A DNA stretch of 59,135 nt. It comes from Chloroflexota bacterium (GTDB taxonomy: Bacteria; Chloroflexota; Anaerolineae; Anaerolineales; Villigracilaceae). This document shows positions 8,600 to 16,928 of the stretch, piece by piece. The stretch is taken from positions 1-59,135 of the forward strand of contig VGNE01000020.1 in assembly GCA_016866215.1 (NCBI GenBank). The letters are read 5' to 3'. The translations under genes were made by a program, and so were the position numbers. The first letter of the stretch is position 1. Each line of letters starts with the position of its first letter. The notes under the pieces are model-generated. The model saw nothing but the letters and a program-made list of their open reading frames with translations, was not told the DNA's origin and did not search any database.

Positions 8600-10003
8600 A
8601 TGAGATTATCCAAACTTTTATTCATTTCGCTCGCTGTCGTTCTTCCGCTGGTTATTTATTCACCGGTTACAGCCCAGGATGGTGGACAGGATCAGCCATA
8701 TTACATCGTTCAGGAAGGCGATTCGCTTTGGGAGATTGCGGCACGTTTTGGAGTAACCCTCGAAGACTTGCAACAAGCGAACAATATCAGCGATCCAGGA
8801 CAAGTGGTGACTGGCGCTCGTTTGGTAATCCCCGGCTTGAATGGTGTAAACAGTCGTCTGGATACAATTACTGTATCTTATGGCGAGACCCTTCGCAGTT
8901 TGAGTCGTCGTTATAATCTTTCAGATACAGCCTTAGCCCAACTGAATCGCTTCATCAGCCCCGCAGAACTATATGCTGGCGCGACTCTGATTGTTCCAGT
9001 AACAGAAAATCAAAGTTCATCTTTCGCTGGACGGGCTGGACTGACCTCTGGCCAGTCCTTGTTGGAACTCGCGGTATTGCGTGGCGAAGATGTTTGGTCG
9101 CTGACTCTGGATAATAATTTGCAAGGCACATGGGCAGGTCTGCCGGGGGATACGCTTCGCGTTGCCGGTAACTCTCAAACGGATGCGCCAACTGGTTTAC
9201 CGGAGCCAATTACAAAGGTCGAGGTTGATCCGCTATTCATGATCCAGGGTGGGACGACGGCCGTCAAAGTCTATGCACCGCCGGGTATTGCGATGGGCGG
9301 TTCGCTGGCTGATCGTACCCTGAATTTTTTCCCTCAGGATTACGGCTATGTTGCCTTGCAAGGCATCCATGCCATGATATCGCCCGGTCTTTATCTCCTG
9401 ACATTGGCGGGTGAACTACCCGGCGGAGAACGCTTCGCTTTTTCACAAGATGTGCTCGTTCAGAATGCGAACTTCACTTACGATCCCAGCCTGCAAGTTG
9501 ACCCAGTCACCGTGGACCCGGCAGTGACAGGACCCGAAAGCGAACTGTGGGTATCATTGGGCGTACCCGTCACGCCTGAAAAGATGTGGGATGATCTGTT
9601 CGCCAGCCCCGTGCCGCCAGAATTCACTAAATGTTGGCCTTCCCTATTTGGCAATCGGCGCTCATATAACGGCAGCACCTATGATTATTTCCATAGCGGT
9701 CTGGATTTCTGCGGCCAGACTGGAACTGAACTTTATGCCAGTGCGCCCGGCAAAGTTGTTTACACCGGCGAATTAACTGTGCGTGGGGGTGTTGTGGTGA
9801 TTGATCATGGTTGGGGAGTTTATACCGCCTATGATCACCTTTCGAAAACCCTTGTCCAACCCGGCGACATGGTTCAACCGGGACAAGTGATCGGGCTGGG
9901 TGGAGCAACAGGTCGCACGACGGGGCCGCACCTGCATTGGGAAGTCTGGGTTGGCGGTGTACAGGTCAACCCGCAGGATTGGCTTACGCGCGCCTATCCT
10001 TGA
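8600..10003 (+). CDS. Secreted LysM / M23 peptidase
   Basis: 467 aa from the ATG at 8600 (an upstream in-frame GTG at 8588 overlaps the previous stop). A signal peptide ends near TAQ. It is followed by two LysM repeats (YIVQEGDSLWEIAARFG and ITVSYGETLRSLSRRYN), a long middle region and a C-terminal M23 (LytM) domain. Zinc-binding residues are visible in FHSGLDF, then DHGWGVYTAYDHLSK and GPHLHWEVW. M23 enzymes cleave peptidoglycan cross-links. This is one of three LysM-M23 proteins in the window (also 20192-21199 and 27023-28237). Confidence 0.93.
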   Translation: MRLSKLLFISLAVVLPLVIYSPVTAQDGGQDQPYYIVQEGDSLWEIAARFGVTLEDLQQANNISDPGQVVTGARLVIPGLNGVNSRLDTITVSYGETLRSLSRRYNLSDTALAQLNRFISPAELYAGATLIVPVTENQSSSFAGRAGLTSGQSLLELAVLRGEDVWSLTLDNNLQGTWAGLPGDTLRVAGNSQTDAPTGLPEPITKVEVDPLFMIQGGTTAVKVYAPPGIAMGGSLADRTLNFFPQDYGYVALQGIHAMISPGLYLLTLAGELPGGERFAFSQDVLVQNANFTYDPSLQVDPVTVDPAVTGPESELWVSLGVPVTPEKMWDDLFASPVPPEFTKCWPSLFGNRRSYNGSTYDYFHSGLDFCGQTGTELYASAPGKVVYTGELTVRGGVVVIDHGWGVYTAYDHLSKTLVQPGDMVQPGQVIGLGGATGRTTGPHLHWEVWVGGVQVNPQDWLTRAYP

Positions 10004-10127
10004 TAAGCCAAAGCACTTATCCGCGAACAGGCAAAACCGCGCTTCGGTATTCTCCACGAATCTCATACAATCTGTCGAAACGATCTCCCTGTAAAGGAGA
10101 TTTATCCCTGCATTGAAGAGAGGTACT

Positions 10128-10820
10128 ATGCCAAACCGATTGACTCAAATCCTGAAATTACTCATCATTTCGCTTATCACCATTTTCATTGTGGGTGGCG
10201 CAGTACAGATACTGGCTACTGATTCGTATCTGGCTTTCGAATACGGAAAAGCCAGTTTTCCGCCTGACTCGTTTGGTTTCACTCAACAAGAGCGCTTCGA
10301 TCTTGCATCGTCGAACATACATTATGTGCGCGCTCATCTTCCCAGCGACGCACTCTCAATTCAGACACTGAATGGTGCGCCGGTTTACAATCCGCGCGAA
10401 GTGATGCACATGGCAGATGTTCAAGCAGTCTTTCAATCCGTTTTGCGCGTCTGGCTCGCCACGTTCATTCTGCTCATATTACTGGGCTTCGTCCTTTGGA
10501 AATCAGGAGAGCGGAAGGCGCTTGCCTCGGCGATCCAATCAGGAGGTCTTCTAACTTCAGGGCTTATCCTGACTATCGCATTGTTGGCACTCTTTGCCTG
10601 GCAATTTTGGTTTGAAACGTTCCACCTGTTTTTCTTCAAACCGGGTTCATGGCTGTTTTCCTACTCTGATGCACTAATCAGACTCTTTCCCATCAATTTC
10701 TGGTTTGATGCAACTTTGACGATTTCCATATTGAGCCTGATTGGAGGACTCATCATGGCCCTCATTGGATGGCAATGGTGGATTTCCATGGAAAAAGCCA
10801 CGCAAAAGATACAACTTTAA
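10128..10820 (+). CDS. DUF1461 / TIGR01906 integral membrane protein, Lit-like
   Basis: 230 aa from the ATG at 10128, which has AGAGAGGT just upstream. There are four or five membrane helices with an extracytoplasmic loop after the first. The loop carries GFTQQERFDLA and the REVMHMADVQAVFQ motif, and a second conserved-looking His lies in WFETFHLFFFKPG. This layout fits the TIGR01906/DUF1461 family. That family includes Lit, the lipoprotein intramolecular transacylase of Firmicutes, which uses two outward-facing histidines to make lyso-lipoproteins. Whether this member is a true Lit is inference from the two histidines. Confidence 0.72.
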   Translation: MPNRLTQILKLLIISLITIFIVGGAVQILATDSYLAFEYGKASFPPDSFGFTQQERFDLASSNIHYVRAHLPSDALSIQTLNGAPVYNPREVMHMADVQAVFQSVLRVWLATFILLILLGFVLWKSGERKALASAIQSGGLLTSGLILTIALLALFAWQFWFETFHLFFFKPGSWLFSYSDALIRLFPINFWFDATLTISILSLIGGLIMALIGWQWWISMEKATQKIQL

Positions 10821-10829
10821 TATAAGCGC

Positions 10830-11066
10830 CTACTCACTGCCCCTTAACCCAAAGGCATCGCAGATTGCAACACGCTGTAAGCGGCGGAACGTCTGCGCTA
10901 GGTTTTCGAGCGTATGGGGTTGGCGCTTTTCCAGCCATCTTGTACCCGCGCGATCTGCGCCCCAGCCAGATAATCGCAGCACGTCGAACAGGATGGTGCT
11001 GTCGGCTTCGGTAAAGGTGGTGCGCAGGTCACGGAAGCGTCGCAGAAAAACAGTAGCATATTTCGC
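10830..11066 (-). pseudogene. Probable decayed coding remnant, no start codon
   Basis: A 79-codon minus-strand frame between two stops has protein-like composition (for example FRDLRTTFTEADSTILFDV and LEKRQPHTLENLAQTF) but contains no Met start. I do not recognise the family. It sits in the 312-bp gap between the Lit-like gene and tetR, which otherwise holds nothing I can identify. It may be the tail of a lost gene. Confidence 0.35.
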
Positions 11067-11132
11067 TTACCGCTCAAAATAGGATAACCAGGCAGACAAG
11101 GAGAATCAAGAAGGCATGGTGTCTTCTTAATA

Positions 11133-11807
11133 TTAGGTCTCATGATTTGCTGCTAGGACTCGTTCGAAGCTTGGTATTGCCAGTTGTCTAAAAAGCCTAT
11201 TTACCTCTTCCGCTGTACAGGGCATATCTTTCTTAACCCACCATACCAATAGGCCCATTAATGCACTGACAAAGTAATGGGCCGCAATTTCGGATTCGAG
11301 TGAACCATACTTCTCATGTGACTTCAATATTTTGAAAGACTCGTGCATATTAGCAACTACATCATTGTGGACAGGTTTGGTGAATAAACCGTGTACATGA
11401 GCAAACACATAATCGTAGACAGGCTTGGCGAATATGCCATAACCGTGATTCCCCAGCATGGGTTTGAAGAAGCGATGATTTTGCCCAACAAATTGAAACA
11501 AGCTAATTGTAGGGGAAAATTCGTGGGTCAGATTCATAATGTCAGCGTTACCAAGGTTTTTCTTTGCATCCAGGAACAGTTTTTCATGCTGCTCAAAAAG
11601 TTCATCGAGACGATCAAGAATGCTGTGTAGCAGTTGATCCTTATCCTGGAAGTGCGCATAAAAAGTAGAGCGTCCTACATTGGCTCTTTCCAGAATCTCT
11701 CGTATCGAGACCGATTCGTAACTCTTTTCCGCGACCAACTCAATCAAAGCATCTTGTAAGAGTTTTCGGGTCTTCTGTACCCTTCGGTCCAGATCGTTTT
11801 GGGGCAT
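11133..11807 (-). CDS. TetR-family repressor
   Basis: 224 aa. The N-terminal helix-turn-helix reads VSIREILERANVGRSTFYAHF followed by QDKDQLLHSILD, typical of TetR regulators. The ligand-binding C-terminal domain is not informative by eye, though its middle contains an internal repeat of two similar stretches (KPVYDYVFAHVHGLFTKP and KPVHNDVVANMHESF). It is divergent from the ABC-permease-methyltransferase operon starting at 11966 and likely represses that operon and itself from the shared intergenic region. Confidence 0.92.
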   Translation of the reverse strand: MPQNDLDRRVQKTRKLLQDALIELVAEKSYESVSIREILERANVGRSTFYAHFQDKDQLLHSILDRLDELFEQHEKLFLDAKKNLGNADIMNLTHEFSPTISLFQFVGQNHRFFKPMLGNHGYGIFAKPVYDYVFAHVHGLFTKPVHNDVVANMHESFKILKSHEKYGSLESEIAAHYFVSALMGLLVWWVKKDMPCTAEEVNRLFRQLAIPSFERVLAANHET

Positions 11808-11872
11808 ATTCTTTCACCTCTTTCCGTACAATTTCGGCATTTTAGTTCATAAAGGAACTTTTCTTGTTGATT

Positions 11873-11890
11873 TGGTTGTTGACTAAACCA
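11873..11890. promoter_or_regulatory. Candidate TetR operator
   Basis: The inverted repeat TGGTT-N8-AACCA overlaps the -35 box of the ABC operon promoter. A second inverted repeat, AGTTC-N6-GAACT, lies at 11844-11859. Either could be the operator of the divergent TetR repressor. Placement supports this; arm length is short. Confidence 0.4.
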
Positions 11891-11907
11891 TACCCACACA
11901 TTATAAC
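11879..11907 (+). promoter_or_regulatory. Sigma-70-type promoter of the ABC/methyltransferase operon
   Basis: TTGACT at 11879-11884 and TATAAC at 11902-11907 are separated by exactly 17 bp. This places transcription start near 11914. It rules out the upstream ATG at 11864 as the start of the ABC ATPase and supports the ATG at 11966. Confidence 0.65.
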
Positions 11908-11965
11908 GTTGCAGGACAAAAAGTTCAATAACGAATTAAAAGTTCTGATAATTATGAAAGGAATA

Positions 11966-12712
11966 ATGATGCAAACCTATCCCTTGCAACAAAATGCAAC
12001 TAAGAAGCGGGGCTCACAGCACCGCGAGAACCATATCATCGACCTGCGCCAGATGCAGAAAGACTACGAAACTCCCTCCGGATCCTTTACTGCGCTTCAA
12101 GACATCAACCTGCGCATCCAGGCAGGAGAGTTCATTGCCGTTGTCGGAAAATCCGGCAGCGGCAAGACAACGTTGCTGAACCTCCTGGCAGGCATTGACC
12201 GGCCTACAAAAGGCGAAGCCATTATTGCTGAAACCAATCTTGGTTTACTCACGGAGTCGAGGCTGGCAGAATGGCGTGGCAGGAATGTGGGGCTGGTGTT
12301 CCAGTTCTTCCAGTTGTTGCCGACCTTAACGGTGGCTGAGAACGTGATGCTGCCGATGGATTTTGCAGAGATCATCCCAGCCGCCAAACGGCGCGTCAAG
12401 GCTTTGGAGCTTTTGGAACGAGTTGGTATCGCAGATCAGGCTGACAAATTACCCAACGCTCTATCAGGTGGTCAGCAACAACGGGCGGCCATTGCGCGAG
12501 CGTTGGCCAACGATCCGCCAATCTTGATGGCTGACGAACCGACTGGCAATTTAGATGAGGCTACCAGAACGTCAGTCTTGGAATTGTTCGCCAAACTGAA
12601 CGCTGAAGGACGCACAATTATCATCGTAACTCACGAGCGCGATATCAGCAGTTACACGAACCGACAGGTGACGCTGGTAGATGGCCGCGTCGCCGACGAT
12701 ACTCAAAGGTGA
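11966..12712 (+). CDS. ABC transporter ATPase (LolD/MacB type)
   Basis: 248 aa using the ATG at 11966 (or 11969), which has GAAAGGA just upstream and lies after the promoter at 11879-11907. Walker A is [10 protein letters not shown], the Q-loop region is [10 protein letters not shown], the signature is [15 protein letters not shown], Walker B is [10 protein letters not shown] and the switch His is in IIIVTHE. The class pairs with FtsX-type permeases that export lipoproteins, peptides or drugs or act mechanically on the envelope. The permease gene starts 7 bp after its stop. Confidence 0.93.
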   Translation: MMQTYPLQQNATKKRGSQHRENHIIDLRQMQKDYETPSGSFTALQDINLRIQAGEFIAVVGKSGSGKTTLLNLLAGIDRPTKGEAIIAETNLGLLTESRLAEWRGRNVGLVFQFFQLLPTLTVAENVMLPMDFAEIIPAAKRRVKALELLERVGIADQADKLPNALSGGQQQRAAIARALANDPPILMADEPTGNLDEATRTSVLELFAKLNAEGRTIIIVTHERDISSYTNRQVTLVDGRVADDTQR

Positions 12713-12719
12713 GGCGGCC

Positions 12720-15173
12720 ATGACACCACTACTATTTATCAAATTACTGCGCGATTTTCAAACAACCTGGGAGCGGATGGTGATGATGGTCATAGCCATT
12801 AGCGTCAGCTTGATTGTCTTTAGTGGCATGTGGTACGCCCGTACTCTGGTGCAATCCAATACAGTCAGCGGATACAGCAGCACGAACCCTGCCTCCGCTC
12901 GTATTACGCTGGAGCCGGGGGTCATGCCCGATAAGACCGATGAGTTCATTGCCGCGGCCAAAGCCGAACCCGGGGTGATCGACGCCACCATGCGTCAGGT
13001 AACGAATGTCAAGCTCCAAAAAGAGAGCGGCGGTTTGAAATCACTTCAACTCTTCGTAGCTGCGGCATCTGATCCGATGCGAATTGCCACATTCAAAATT
13101 GAACAAGGCGCTGGTTGGCCGCCCCCGCCGGATGGCATTCTGATCGAGCGATCGACGCTTGAATCACTGAAGCTGAAGGTGGGCGATAAGGTGGACGTCC
13201 TCGGTTTCGATGGCAGGCCAACCCAGCTGATTGTCACAGGTTCCGTGCATGATCAAAGCCTGGCGTTAGCCGGTCAAGAAGCGGGAGTTGGTTATATTCA
13301 GTCGAACACATTGCCATTACTAGGTAAACCACCGGCACTGGACCAGTTGGTCATCACCGTTGCCGACGGACCCGGGCTGGCAGTACCAAGCCGTGATCGT
13401 GAGACGATTGTGCGTACCGCGCTAAGTTTTGTTGATCGGCTCAAAGCTACGCCCGGCATAACCATCAAGCAAGTGGCTGTGCCAACACCGTATGAGCATC
13501 CTCATCAGGCGATATCTTACACAGTACTCAGTGCATTATCAGCCTTCGGCCTTTTATCGCTCATCTTGAGTTCCGTCCTGATCGCTACCATGTTCAATGG
13601 CCTGCTGACACAGCAGATACCTCAGATTGGTATGATGAAAGCGATTGGCGCTCGTTCCAGTCGCATCTTGCAGTTGTATATGATCATGGTACTGCTGGTG
13701 TCGGTCTTAGCCACGGTTCTCGCCCTTGTTCCCGGGATGATCCTGGGCCGCACCCTGGCTCAGATGATCCTCAGCAGTGCCCTAAACATTGACGTCGCCA
13801 GTCTCAGTATTCCATGGTGGGTATTGGGAACAGTCATACTTGCCGGGGTATTCGTACCGCTTCTCATCGCGCTCCCTCCGCTGCTACAAGCCAGCCGCCG
13901 AACCGTACGCGAGGCACTGGATGAACGTGGAGTTGCTGAACAGCCGGGGCGCATCATAACCGGATTGTTCAGCTGGTTAGGTCGACTGGACCGTATAGAT
14001 CGTACACTCCTGGCAGCGTTTCGCAACCTATTTCGGCGACAGGCACGATTGTTCCTATCAGTTGGATTATTTGCGACTGGTGGAGCGATATTCGTCAGCG
14101 GTTTCAACGTGATGGCAGGCTTCCAGGCGATACCCTATACGATTTACAACGAACAACGCTGGGACGTTGAAATACGGCTTGGTGAACCTGCATCTTCCGA
14201 CAAGCTCACAGCCATCGTCGAAAAGGTCCCCGGTGTCAGCCGCATCGAAACCTGGAATATTATTGCGACCAGTATCCAGAACACGGGGGAAATTAACGTG
14301 ACGCGCACCTATCCAGATCAAGGGCACGGCTCACTGGGTCTCAGTGCCGTTCCTCCATCGACTTCCATGCTGATTCCTCCACCGATCACTGAAGGCCGCT
14401 GGCTCAATCCAGATGACACAGACACCGTTGTTCTGCCTCCATCCATCCGCCAAACAATGCCGGACTTGAAGGTCGGCGATAACGTTCAGCTGTCAGTGGA
14501 GGATCGCCCAACTACCTGGCGTGTCATCGGGATAACAGGTGGGATGGGCGGAAGTTGCCCTTGTGTTACCCAAAAGGGCTTTGAACGCGCAAGCGGCCGA
14601 CAGGACCAAGCTAACGTCATCCGTATCATAACCAATCAACATGATAAGGACGCGCGAGTTTCCACCGGTCAGGCAGTTGCTCAGGCGCTCACCGAAGCCG
14701 GTATAAAATATCAGGAACCGCGCTCGATTGATGTCGTGGTCGAGTCAACCGAAGGACATTCAGTCATCCTGGTCGGAGTGATTTTGCTCATTGCATCTAC
14801 TATCGGTATCGTCGGTTTGATCGGTCTGGGCTCGACCATGAGCACTAACATCATTGAACGTACCCGCGAGTTCGGCGTGATGAAAGCCATCGGTGCGTCT
14901 GGCTCTAGGATCCAGCGCCTGGTGGTATTCGAGGGTGTTTTTATAGTGACGGTAAGCTGTGTGGTTGCAGTCATTCCTGCCATGGCCCTCACATGGGCTA
15001 TGGGTGCAGGTCTTGGCAATTTATTCCTCGGCACGCCCATACCGTTCGAGGTATCGGCACAGGGAATAGCCATTTGGATTCTCGTGGTCATCCTTGGCGC
15101 GGTCCTGGCTACGCTGGCACCCGCATCCCAAGCTGCCCATCTGACCGTTCGCGAAGCCCTCGCATACTTGTAA
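12720..15173 (+). CDS. Large FtsX/MacB-type ABC permease
   Basis: 817 aa from the ATG at 12720 with AAAGGTGAGG upstream. The layout is a duplicated permease: N-terminal helix, extracytoplasmic domain, three helices (about 270-385), another helix (about 445-465), a second extracytoplasmic domain and three final helices. Both halves show FtsX signatures (GMMKAIGARSSRI and FGVMKAIGASGSRIQ). This is the YknZ/LolE-like eight-to-ten-helix class often found in antimicrobial or lipid export. It is cotranscribed with the ATPase and followed by a 41-residue membrane peptide. Confidence 0.92.
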   Translation: MTPLLFIKLLRDFQTTWERMVMMVIAISVSLIVFSGMWYARTLVQSNTVSGYSSTNPASARITLEPGVMPDKTDEFIAAAKAEPGVIDATMRQVTNVKLQKESGGLKSLQLFVAAASDPMRIATFKIEQGAGWPPPPDGILIERSTLESLKLKVGDKVDVLGFDGRPTQLIVTGSVHDQSLALAGQEAGVGYIQSNTLPLLGKPPALDQLVITVADGPGLAVPSRDRETIVRTALSFVDRLKATPGITIKQVAVPTPYEHPHQAISYTVLSALSAFGLLSLILSSVLIATMFNGLLTQQIPQIGMMKAIGARSSRILQLYMIMVLLVSVLATVLALVPGMILGRTLAQMILSSALNIDVASLSIPWWVLGTVILAGVFVPLLIALPPLLQASRRTVREALDERGVAEQPGRIITGLFSWLGRLDRIDRTLLAAFRNLFRRQARLFLSVGLFATGGAIFVSGFNVMAGFQAIPYTIYNEQRWDVEIRLGEPASSDKLTAIVEKVPGVSRIETWNIIATSIQNTGEINVTRTYPDQGHGSLGLSAVPPSTSMLIPPPITEGRWLNPDDTDTVVLPPSIRQTMPDLKVGDNVQLSVEDRPTTWRVIGITGGMGGSCPCVTQKGFERASGRQDQANVIRIITNQHDKDARVSTGQAVAQALTEAGIKYQEPRSIDVVVESTEGHSVILVGVILLIASTIGIVGLIGLGSTMSTNIIERTREFGVMKAIGASGSRIQRLVVFEGVFIVTVSCVVAVIPAMALTWAMGAGLGNLFLGTPIPFEVSAQGIAIWILVVILGAVLATLAPASQAAHLTVREALAYL

Positions 15174-15202
15174 GGCGAAATAACCCCCAGGAGAAAAATA
15201 AA

Positions 15203-15328
15203 ATGAACAAGAAAGTCGTTACCGTAATCATTGTGATCGTTGTGGTGGCTTTGTGTGCATTGGCCGTGATCTATGCGCCAAACATGCTGGAAGCTATGCT
15301 GCGCTTCCACAAGATACCGCAACACTAA
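15203..15328 (+). CDS. 41-residue single-span membrane peptide
   Basis: It starts at 15203 behind a strong AGGAGAAAA ribosome-binding site, 29 bp after the permease stop. A Lys pair is followed by a very hydrophobic Val/Ile helix (residues 5-24) and a short basic, His-containing tail (MLRFHKIPQH). The position between permease and methyltransferase and the good ribosome-binding site argue for a real gene. It may be a small accessory subunit of the transporter; the function is unknown. Confidence 0.65.
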   Translation: MNKKVVTVIIVIVVVALCALAVIYAPNMLEAMLRFHKIPQH

Positions 15329-15364
15329 ATGAATAAACACCTGATGTAAATGAAGAGGTCCAAA

Positions 15365-16033
15365 ATGCACACTCATACACATAGCCCCGAATCCGCGGCA
15401 TCTACAGAAGGGCACTTGGTCAAGTGGGCGTCATTTTATGATGGATTAGTAAATATCATGACCCTTGGTCAAGCTCGCCGACTACGCTTCATGACCGTGA
15501 ACCATGCTCTGCTTCAGTCCGGTGAAACTGCTCTTGACGTCGGCTGCGGTACCGGTGGCGTGACTATCCCAGCCAAACAACAGGTTGGAAATAATGGAAG
15601 CGTGGCAGGCATTGACCCTGACCCGGAGATGATCGCCGCTGCCCGCCGAAAAGCGCAACAGGCGGGGATTGAGATCGACTTTAGAGTCGGTGTGATCGAG
15701 TCCCTGCCTTTTTCTGATGCAACCTTTAATGTGGTAACTTCCAGTCTGATGATGCACCATCTGCCTGAACATTTACAGGTCGAGGGACTGGCTGAAATCT
15801 GGCGTGTGCTCAAACCGGGCGGGCGGATTTTGATCGCGGACGTGGTACGCCCAAGCACATCATCGTTCAAGAGGTTCTTCACTTCGCTGTTATTTCATCA
15901 TGGTCATGGGGTTCAATTTGGGATCGAGGATCTGCCAAAACTGATGAGGCAGGCGGGGTTTGAAAAAGTGGAGCAACTGGACGCTCGCTTTCTGATCATT
16001 GGGTTTGTGCGGGCAAGTAAACCTGTCGTCTGA
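15365..16033 (+). CDS. Class I SAM-dependent methyltransferase (UbiE-like)
   Basis: 222 aa from the ATG at 15365, which has AAGAGG upstream (an in-frame ATG at 15350 is less likely). A His-rich start (MHTHTHSPES) precedes the SAM motif LDVGCGTGGVTIPA, then DPDPEMIAAA, and a late FRVLKPGG-like motif (WRVLKPGGRILIAD). It is like UbiE/COQ5-type methyltransferases, but the substrate cannot be deduced. It is in the TetR-controlled operon, followed 39 bp later by another methyltransferase. Confidence 0.88.
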   Translation: MHTHTHSPESAASTEGHLVKWASFYDGLVNIMTLGQARRLRFMTVNHALLQSGETALDVGCGTGGVTIPAKQQVGNNGSVAGIDPDPEMIAAARRKAQQAGIEIDFRVGVIESLPFSDATFNVVTSSLMMHHLPEHLQVEGLAEIWRVLKPGGRILIADVVRPSTSSFKRFFTSLLFHHGHGVQFGIEDLPKLMRQAGFEKVEQLDARFLIIGFVRASKPVV

Positions 16034-16072
16034 TCCAGCTCTTCTCCATAACCTTTCAGGAGGAACTTTCCC

Positions 16073-16750
16073 ATGAGTAGCTTCGATCAAACTGCTATTG
16101 AGCACACTTATCAAAATTGGGCCAAGGTGTACGAGTGGTTAACCCCAATTTACCTACTTGGTAATGAGAAACGTCTTCGCAGGGAAACTATCGGTTGTCT
16201 TCACTTGCAACCTGGTCAAACGGTTCTTGATATCGCCTGTGGAACGGGTCGGAATTTCCCGTTGATCCTTGAAAAAATCGGTCCCTCCGGAAAGCTGGTA
16301 GGAGTGGATTACACTGCTGCTATGCTGGACCGAGCCCGAGAGCGCGTTAAACGCGAAGGGTGGAAAAATGTGGAGTTGATCCGAGGTGATGCAGCTCGTA
16401 TAGACCTGAAACGTAAGTTTGATGCTGCCTTGTGCACTCTGGCAATCGGTGTCATTCCCGATTATCACGGTGCGCTGGACCGTATGGTGGCACACGTTAA
16501 ACCAGGTGGATGGCTGGTAATTGGCGATGCCAAACGTAGTACGCGCTGGTATGGCCGTCCCTTTAACTGGTTGGCAGATTTATTAGGGTATGGTGCGGCT
16601 GAAGATATGTTGCGACGGCCATGGGTATCGTTCCAAGAGATGCTCAACGATTTCCATTACGAGGAGTGGTTCTCGGGATTCTTCTACGTCGCTGCTGGAA
16701 TTGCCCCTCTTATAAATAAGGCTTATAGCCCAGTGTCCAGACACAGCTAG
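16073..16750 (+). CDS. Class I SAM-dependent methyltransferase
   Basis: 225 aa. An AGGAGGAA ribosome-binding site precedes the ATG. The SAM motif is LDIACGTGRNFPLIL, followed by VGVDYTAAMLDRAR and the post-motif HVKPGGWLVIGDAK. The C-terminal part has a hydrophobic stretch (WLADLLGYGAAEDM to YVAAGIAP) that may contact membrane lipid. It ends the TetR-controlled operon; a terminator follows at 16785. The similar enzyme at 21228-21887 suggests a family of lipid or quinone methyltransferases. Confidence 0.88.
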   Translation: MSSFDQTAIEHTYQNWAKVYEWLTPIYLLGNEKRLRRETIGCLHLQPGQTVLDIACGTGRNFPLILEKIGPSGKLVGVDYTAAMLDRARERVKREGWKNVELIRGDAARIDLKRKFDAALCTLAIGVIPDYHGALDRMVAHVKPGGWLVIGDAKRSTRWYGRPFNWLADLLGYGAAEDMLRRPWVSFQEMLNDFHYEEWFSGFFYVAAGIAPLINKAYSPVSRHS

Positions 16751-16784
16751 TTTAGTTCAGACCGCGTCACATTCTGGTTGGATC

Positions 16785-16820
16785 AAGCCCGGCTCTTACT
16801 CGTCGGGCTTTCGTTTTAAA
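16785..16820 (+). terminator. Rho-independent terminator of the TetR-linked operon
   Basis: AAGCCCG at 16785-16791 pairs with CGGGCTT at 16804-16810 and is followed by TTTCGTTTT. It separates the methyltransferase operon from the next ABC operon. Confidence 0.75.
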
Positions 16821-16928
16821 TAGGTAGTTTTGCCTATATTAGTTGCGCTGATTTGCGCTTATGCCCTGAGGACGGGGGTGCTATATTGGAAACATGGATA
16901 AATTCGTCACTCTGAAAGGAATTTGACC

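Noticed and set aside
10898-11143. 81-residue ORF on the minus strand
   Set aside because: No family likeness, and it overlaps the more protein-like frame at 10830-11066 and the end of tetR.
11864-11965. Extended N-terminus of the ABC ATPase
   Set aside because: It would begin before the consensus promoter at 11879-11907; the extra residues are unlike any ATPase, and a good ribosome-binding site precedes 11966.
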